Assembly (NCBI GenBank): GCA_964343305.1
Contig: CAYFJO010000372.1
Span: 1 to 10,788 of the forward strand
DNA length: 10,788 nt
DNA from: CAYFJO01 sp964343305
Lineage (GTDB): Bacteria; Planctomycetota; Planctomycetia; Pirellulales; Pirellulaceae
Reading direction: 5' to 3'
In this document: positions 7,801 to 10,788 of the stretch, piece by piece
How positions within the stretch are numbered: position 1 is the stretch's first letter
Layout of the letters: each line of letters begins with the position of its first letter
Made by a program: the position numbers and the translations under genes
The notes under the pieces: model-generated
The model's input: only the letters and a program-made list of their open reading frames with translations
Databases searched by the model: none
What the model was told of the DNA's origin: nothing

Positions 7801-8790
7801 TCATCCGATGCGCCGAACGTCCTCGCCGCCGCGGTGTCCGCCGTGAAGACGTTGACTGATGCGAAACCGGACGAGTCGTTCACCAAACGGCTGCAACAAT
7901 TGGCCAGCGAAACTCAACGCTCGGCCGACGTGCGGCTCCAAGCGATGTTGTCGTTACCCGCCGGTTCGCGAAACCTCGATGCCGCGACCTTGAATTTCGT
8001 TTGTGGACAAATGAATCTCGACCAAAGCGTCGTCTTGCGTTCACTGGCGGTGGATGTTGTAACGTCAACACCGCTCGGCGCTGAACAACTGCAAACCGTT
8101 GCCGGGGTGATACCAACGACGGGCGCAATGGAATTGCAGCGACTGATGGCCATGTTTGCAAAGTTGAAAGACGCAAAGGTCGGGCTGCGACTCGTTGCTG
8201 CGCTCGACGCATGTCCCGCCGCTACCTCACTTTTCCCCGACAAACTCAAGGAGCAATTGTCCGGCTTTGGCCTGGCCACGCTCGAGCGGGCACAACCACT
8301 GTTAGCACGAATCGAAAAAGAAAACCGTGACAAACTTGCACGCGTGGAAACAATCTTGGCGCTCATGGCCAAAGCCGACGCCCGGAACGGCCATCAAGTC
8401 TTCAAAAGCAGCAAAGCATCATGTCTGGCCTGTCATCGACGAGGGTACATCGGCAATAACATTGGTCCCGATTTGAATCGCATTGGTTCGGTTCGTACCG
8501 AGCGCGATCTGCTGGAGTCGATCCTTTTCCCCAGTCTGACGTTCGTCCGCAGCTACGAACCAGTTTCGATCATCACGTCCGACGGCAAAATCCACAGCGG
8601 CACCATTCGAGACGAAAACCGCGAAGAACTCACGTTACAGCTTGACGCCCAGAAGTCGGTCAGGATTCCGATCGATGAAATCGATGAGCGGCAACAAGGC
8701 ACTGTTTCTATCATGCCGGCCGGTTTGGAAAAGCAACTCTCGCCGCAGGATCTTGCCGACTTGGTGAAATTCTTGAGAGAAGGTCGGTAA
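4885..8790 (+). CDS. Secreted esterase fused to PVC-type propeller dehydrogenase, HEAT repeats and cytochrome c
   Basis: This 1301-residue exported protein starts with a signal peptide (1-27, ending ASSA). Residues 28-290 are an alpha/beta-hydrolase of the acetyl-esterase (BD-FAE) kind: oxyanion loop GGGY (69-72), nucleophile GFSAGG (Ser141), acid in HALDDRPVP (229/230) and His262 in GGHG. Residues about 303-655 are the PVC-type dehydrogenase propeller (TIGR02604), with calcium-loop-like DTNGDG (360-365) and TNDGRAD, and the family signature GGWYKLCCPTSQLAKP (629-644). HEAT-like helical pairs fill about 670-1160. Residues 1163-1301 are the haem domain (TIGR02603): CLACH at 1180-1184 binds haem c, and Met1277 in SIMPAGL may be the sixth ligand. 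It probably deacylates a glycan and oxidises a sugar outside the cytoplasm; the substrate is unknown. CGAGG at 4876-4880 precedes two adjacent ATGs (4885, 4888), either of which may be used. The reading frame is unbroken through the fusion joint. Confidence 0.92.
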   Translation: MMLNFTRRFATEVVILVLLTTTFASSAEVVQIWKGRAPIGEGKFEKSDTQITVHRAAKDSGAAIVICPGGGYGGLVTGAEGHGIAKWLNGHGITGVVLEYRLPKGRPFVPLLDAQRAIRTVRANAKEWNIDPSQVGIIGFSAGGHLASTAATHFDDGDPRAKELVDRESCRPDFAILVYPVVTMGDETHGGSRRNLLGPDPSPKLIELFSNEKQVTKNTPPMFLAHALDDRPVPPENSKALFEALQAMKVPSQYLELPSGGHGLNGYKGPMWDAWQKQSLAWLDELKLDDDATTRLNGQTFTLPAGFTIEQVASPPLVNRPISADFDEQGRLYVTDVSGTNENVKIQVEKKPHRIVRLEDTNGDGKFDKSIVYADRLAFPEGACWLDGSLYVCAPPEIWKFTDTTNDGRADKRDVWFNGKTITHCANDLHGPYVGPDGWLYWCKGAFATQTYERPGRDPLVTRAAHIFRRRPEGGPIESVMTGGMDNPVDVVFTPGGERIFTTTFLVHPGNGVRDGLIHAVYGGVYGKEQGALDGHPRTGELMPILAHLGAAAPCGLARLESDQLGTDYKNNVLACSFNMHKITRHVLTKEGATFHSDFTDFLVSDNVDFHPTDVFEDADGSVLVVTTGGWYKLCCPTSQLAKPDILGAIYRVRRKDSHKVDDPRGRSIKWSMRTSEQLAETLNDERPAVARRAMQLLAKHNKPAVAPLSRVIQKSNDPNHRRQAVWAMTWIKDAAARSAVRTALTDKNETVRQAALHSISVWQDKAAEPLLARLLSRGQAHNRRAAAEAIGRIGTSASVSKIFEAVEDCDNRPLEHSLIYAAMEIGDAKAIREQLASANNSRVRRAAMIALDQMPGGDLPSNEVIPYLTSDDPILHETAWWIVDHHPQWAGEMADYFQSVLRQKLNDEDAAQLTNRLARFAGAEAIQKVMAERMQHDATPTAVRLAILNAMAASRQKPIPPAWTSPLLAQLSSDAPNVLAAAVSAVKTLTDAKPDESFTKRLQQLASETQRSADVRLQAMLSLPAGSRNLDAATLNFVCGQMNLDQSVVLRSLAVDVVTSTPLGAEQLQTVAGVIPTTGAMELQRLMAMFAKLKDAKVGLRLVAALDACPAATSLFPDKLKEQLSGFGLATLERAQPLLARIEKENRDKLARVETILALMAKADARNGHQVFKSSKASCLACHRRGYIGNNIGPDLNRIGSVRTERDLLESILFPSLTFVRSYEPVSIITSDGKIHSGTIRDENREELTLQLDAQKSVRIPIDEIDERQQGTVSIMPAGLEKQLSPQDLADLVKFLREGR

Positions 8791-8802
8791 TGCGGTTTTG
8801 CT

Positions 8803-8832
8803 GTCAGAATGATGAAAGTCAGAATCATGAAG
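8803..8832 (+). repeat. Two tandem 15-base repeats (GTCAGAAT-type)
   Basis: GTCAGAATGATGAAA at 8803-8817 is followed directly by GTCAGAATCATGAAG at 8818-8832, with 13 of 15 bases alike. The pair starts 12 bases after the stop of the cytochrome gene and ends inside the ribosome binding site of the next gene. A third copy of the core in inverse orientation, ATTCTGAC, lies at 8851-8858 in the start of the next gene. I believe the same GTCAGAAT-ATGAA motif recurs between genes in planctomycetes, but that is recollection and not something the window shows. Confidence 0.75.
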
Positions 8833-8860
8833 GACGCGAGTATGAGAATTATTCTGACTT
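8816..8860 (+). promoter_or_regulatory. Possible hairpin masking the start of the LamG-sialidase gene
   Basis: AAGTCAGAAT at 8816-8825 is the exact reverse complement of ATTCTGACTT at 8851-8860. In the RNA this ten-base stem would enclose a 25-base loop containing the ribosome binding site GAAGGA (8829-8834) and the ATG at 8842. The upstream copy of GTCAGAAT at 8803-8810 could pair with the same right arm, giving an alternative structure. Regulation by this structure is inference. Confidence 0.4.
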
Positions 8861-10590
8861 ACATAATTCTGCCATGTTGTGCAGCTTCCTTGGCAGCCGA
8901 ACCGGCAGGAGTCGTTGGATCGTGGTCGTTCGATGAAGGCCAGGGCAATGTCGTGCGTGACACGTCGGACCATGAGAATCACGGAAAGATCATCAACGCC
9001 AAATGGTGCGAAGGAAAGTCTGGCAGCGGGCTGTACTTTAACGGCAAGGATTCTTGGGTCGATTGTGGTTCCGCCGAGTCGTTCAATCTGACGAACGGCG
9101 TGACGATCGAAGCTTGGATTCGGCCGGAGAACACGCGCAACGCGAGCATGACGATCGTGGCCAAAGGGTATCGATACCGCGGCAACTACAACTTGCGAAT
9201 GGGAACACCGTGGGATCACAGCAAAGTGATGTTCGAAGTCGGCCCATGGCGCACGCACGAGATTCCGATTCCCTTTGAAGAGTGGTCGCATGTTGCTGGC
9301 GTTTGCGACGGCCAGCGCGTCGGCGTGTTCGTCAACGGCAAACTGGTTTCCGCAAGGCCGTTCGTCTCGTATTTGAAACCAAACGAAACTTCGCTCACAA
9401 TTGGCCGCTGCATCGGCGCGCCGAACGACGGCGAGTTTTTCAAAGGCACGATTGACGACGTGCGAATCTATGACCGCGTGCTTGAAAAGTACAAACTTTC
9501 GGGCACGACGGGCGCAACGATCAATCGCAAGGTTCGCACGATCACTAGCCGTGGCCAGTGGGGCACGTACGAAGGGTTCCCTGGTGTTTGCCGTCTGAAG
9601 AACGGCGACTTGCTGGTCGTGTTTTATGGCGGGAACGATCACATGGGTTGGCCCCACCCGGACCTTCCAAATCGCGGTCGTATTTGTGTCATGCGATCGA
9701 CCGACAATGCCAAGACTTGGTCCGAGCCCAAAACGCTGATCGACGGACCGACGGGCGAACGTGATCCAAGCATCAGCCAACTGAGCGATGGCACGGTGAT
9801 CTGTTCATATTATGGCACCGTCTGGTACGAGCAAGGGCGGACCTGCGATGTGCGTACCTTGCGAAGTTTCGACAACGGCAAAACCTGGGAAACAGAACCG
9901 GCCGACGTTCCAGCCCCGTGGTATTCGGATGAACAACGACAAGAGGTTATTGCCAATGCGGGCCCGCCCGCGAAGACGGCGTCGAATGAACATCCAATTC
10001 GCGAGAAGTTCAAAGCGATCAACGCGACGACACGGCCGGTTCGAGAGCTTTCCGACGGCACATTGGTCTTGCCAATTTATGGCCAATACGGCGACCAGCC
10101 CTACCGCAGCGCGATGACACGTTCGACCGACGGCGGCAAGACCTGGGGCGACGTCAGCATGATTTCCGAGGAACACCACCATTGTGAACCTGACGTGATC
10201 GAATTGCCCGACGGCCGTTTGCTGTGCATGCTGCGTCCCTGCATGTGTCAGATGATCTCGAGCGATAAGGGGCGCACGTGGAGCAAACCAGTCCGGCTGT
10301 TGCGCGGCGAAGCTCCAAGTTTGGTGCTGACCAGCGACAACGTTTTGCTGTGCGGACATCGCGAGCGCCCGGGAGTGCGAACGGGTGTGATCTTGTCGGC
10401 CGATTTTGGCAAAACATGGAGTCCGCCACGGATGATCGATTTTGCTGGCGGCGCATATCCGTCCTTCATCGAATTGGACGACGGACGGATTCTGTGCATT
10501 CACTACCAAGAAGGTGCTGGTGGCAACATTCGTCAAGCGATATTCAAAGTCGACGGTAAATCCCGCACCATCGAACTCGTTGATCCGTGA
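8842..10590 (+). CDS. Secreted LamG domain plus sialidase-like Asp-box propeller
   Basis: This 582-residue exported protein has a short signal peptide (MRIILTYIILPCCAASLAAE, cut around 19). Residues about 23-212 are a LamG/concanavalin-like domain, opening SWSFDEGQGN and closing with the typical IDDVRIYDRVL (204-214). Residues about 230-570 are a sialidase-fold propeller with five Asp boxes near 285, 341, 427, 472 and 518. The YRIP arginine motif of true GH33 enzymes is absent; the matching place reads YEGFPGVCRL (243-252). Conserved-looking active-site candidates are RDPSI (307-311), CEPDVIEL (Glu449), CMLR (Arg465) and AYPSF (Tyr539). This resembles the 'predicted neuraminidase' BNR group (COG4692-like), so the glycosidic bond cut is uncertain. 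The mature part has about 14 cysteines, several clustered at 448-469, unusual for an exported protein. The start was set by GAAGGA seven bases upstream, in preference to in-frame ATGs at 8809 and 8812. It follows the esterase-cytochrome gene by 51 bases. Confidence 0.88.
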   Translation: MRIILTYIILPCCAASLAAEPAGVVGSWSFDEGQGNVVRDTSDHENHGKIINAKWCEGKSGSGLYFNGKDSWVDCGSAESFNLTNGVTIEAWIRPENTRNASMTIVAKGYRYRGNYNLRMGTPWDHSKVMFEVGPWRTHEIPIPFEEWSHVAGVCDGQRVGVFVNGKLVSARPFVSYLKPNETSLTIGRCIGAPNDGEFFKGTIDDVRIYDRVLEKYKLSGTTGATINRKVRTITSRGQWGTYEGFPGVCRLKNGDLLVVFYGGNDHMGWPHPDLPNRGRICVMRSTDNAKTWSEPKTLIDGPTGERDPSISQLSDGTVICSYYGTVWYEQGRTCDVRTLRSFDNGKTWETEPADVPAPWYSDEQRQEVIANAGPPAKTASNEHPIREKFKAINATTRPVRELSDGTLVLPIYGQYGDQPYRSAMTRSTDGGKTWGDVSMISEEHHHCEPDVIELPDGRLLCMLRPCMCQMISSDKGRTWSKPVRLLRGEAPSLVLTSDNVLLCGHRERPGVRTGVILSADFGKTWSPPRMIDFAGGAYPSFIELDDGRILCIHYQEGAGGNIRQAIFKVDGKSRTIELVDP

Positions 10591-10788
10591 GACTTGTCGC
10601 TATCCCTCTCTCAGTTCGGTAGATGCACTGTCTATCGCTTTACCCATCATCGAACCTCGCAGAACCCGTGAGCCGACGGCGCTAGCCGCGGGCCGGTGCG
10701 TCACAAAGTGGCCGACATTTCGGCGACGCCAACACCCCGTGCACCGTGTTTTCCTGGGGCCCGAGGATTGACAGGCCGAAACATGGGT
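10591..10788. other. Non-coding tail of the window
   Basis: No gene with a plausible start, ribosome binding site or family resemblance was found in these 198 bases. The only recognisable structure is the GC-rich palindromic repeat at 10665-10692. No strong terminator with a T-run follows the sialidase-like gene. Confidence 0.5.
10665..10692. repeat. Short GC-rich palindromic intergenic repeat
   Basis: An outer CCCG (10665-10668) pairs with CGGG (10689-10692), and an inner CGGC-GCTA-GCCG hairpin lies at 10677-10688. The core GAGCCGACGGCGCTAGCCG resembles a palindrome that I associate with intergenic regions of Rhodopirellula-type planctomycetes; the family assignment comes from memory and only one copy is present here. 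It could act as a weak hairpin at the end of the preceding transcript. Confidence 0.5.

Noticed and set aside
8635..9780. 381-codon minus-strand open frame
   Set aside because: It is antisense across the haem domain, the gene junction and the LamG domain. Both sense genes are well supported, and the antisense product is compositionally odd and unrecognised.

Overview
The window looks like chromosomal DNA from a planctomycete, probably of the Pirellulaceae/Pirellulales type. The main evidence is a very large secreted protein ending in a PVC-type cytochrome module: a beta-propeller dehydrogenase, HEAT-like repeats and a CxxCH haem domain (TIGR02604/TIGR02603 families). That architecture is characteristic of Planctomycetes and their relatives. 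The sialidase-type enzymes with N-terminal beta-sandwich domains, and the short GC-rich palindromic repeats between genes, fit the same assignment. The taxonomic call is inference; there is no rRNA here to confirm it.

Layout. Positions 1-445 hold no intact gene. They carry a decayed minus-strand remnant of the 5' end of an elongation factor Tu gene, including its ribosome binding site, and a striking nested inverted repeat. Five genes follow, all on the plus strand: (1) 446-2233, a secreted GH33 exo-alpha-sialidase with a complete catalytic set; (2) 2238-3239, a zinc-site-deficient, NAD-type medium-chain dehydrogenase, four bases downstream of gene 1; (3) 3314-4642, a Tat-exported membrane-dipeptidase (M19) homologue that lacks part of the usual metal site; (4) 4885-8790, a 1301-residue fusion of an alpha/beta-hydrolase esterase to a PVC-type propeller, HEAT repeats and cytochrome c; (5) 8842-10590, a LamG domain fused to a sialidase-like Asp-box propeller that lacks the usual YRIP arginine. 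The 242-base gap 4643-4884 contains a pair of 16-base inverted repeats bounding 137 bases. The 51-base gap before gene 5 contains a tandem repeat and a hairpin that encloses the ribosome binding site and start codon. The last 198 bases are non-coding and carry a short GC-rich palindromic repeat.

How the genes may work together (inference). Four of the five products carry export signals, and the set reads as a small glycan or glycopeptide catabolic locus. It contains two sialidase-fold enzymes to trim terminal sugars, an esterase to remove acyl groups, a propeller/cytochrome c protein that could oxidise a released sugar and pass electrons on, a dipeptidase-like hydrolase, and a cytoplasmic NAD-linked dehydrogenase. 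Genes 1-3 are close enough to be one operon; genes 4-5 look like a second unit or a continuation. The least ordinary items are the esterase-cytochrome fusion, the metal-site-deficient dipeptidase, the hairpin over the start of gene 5 and the fossil tuf leader.
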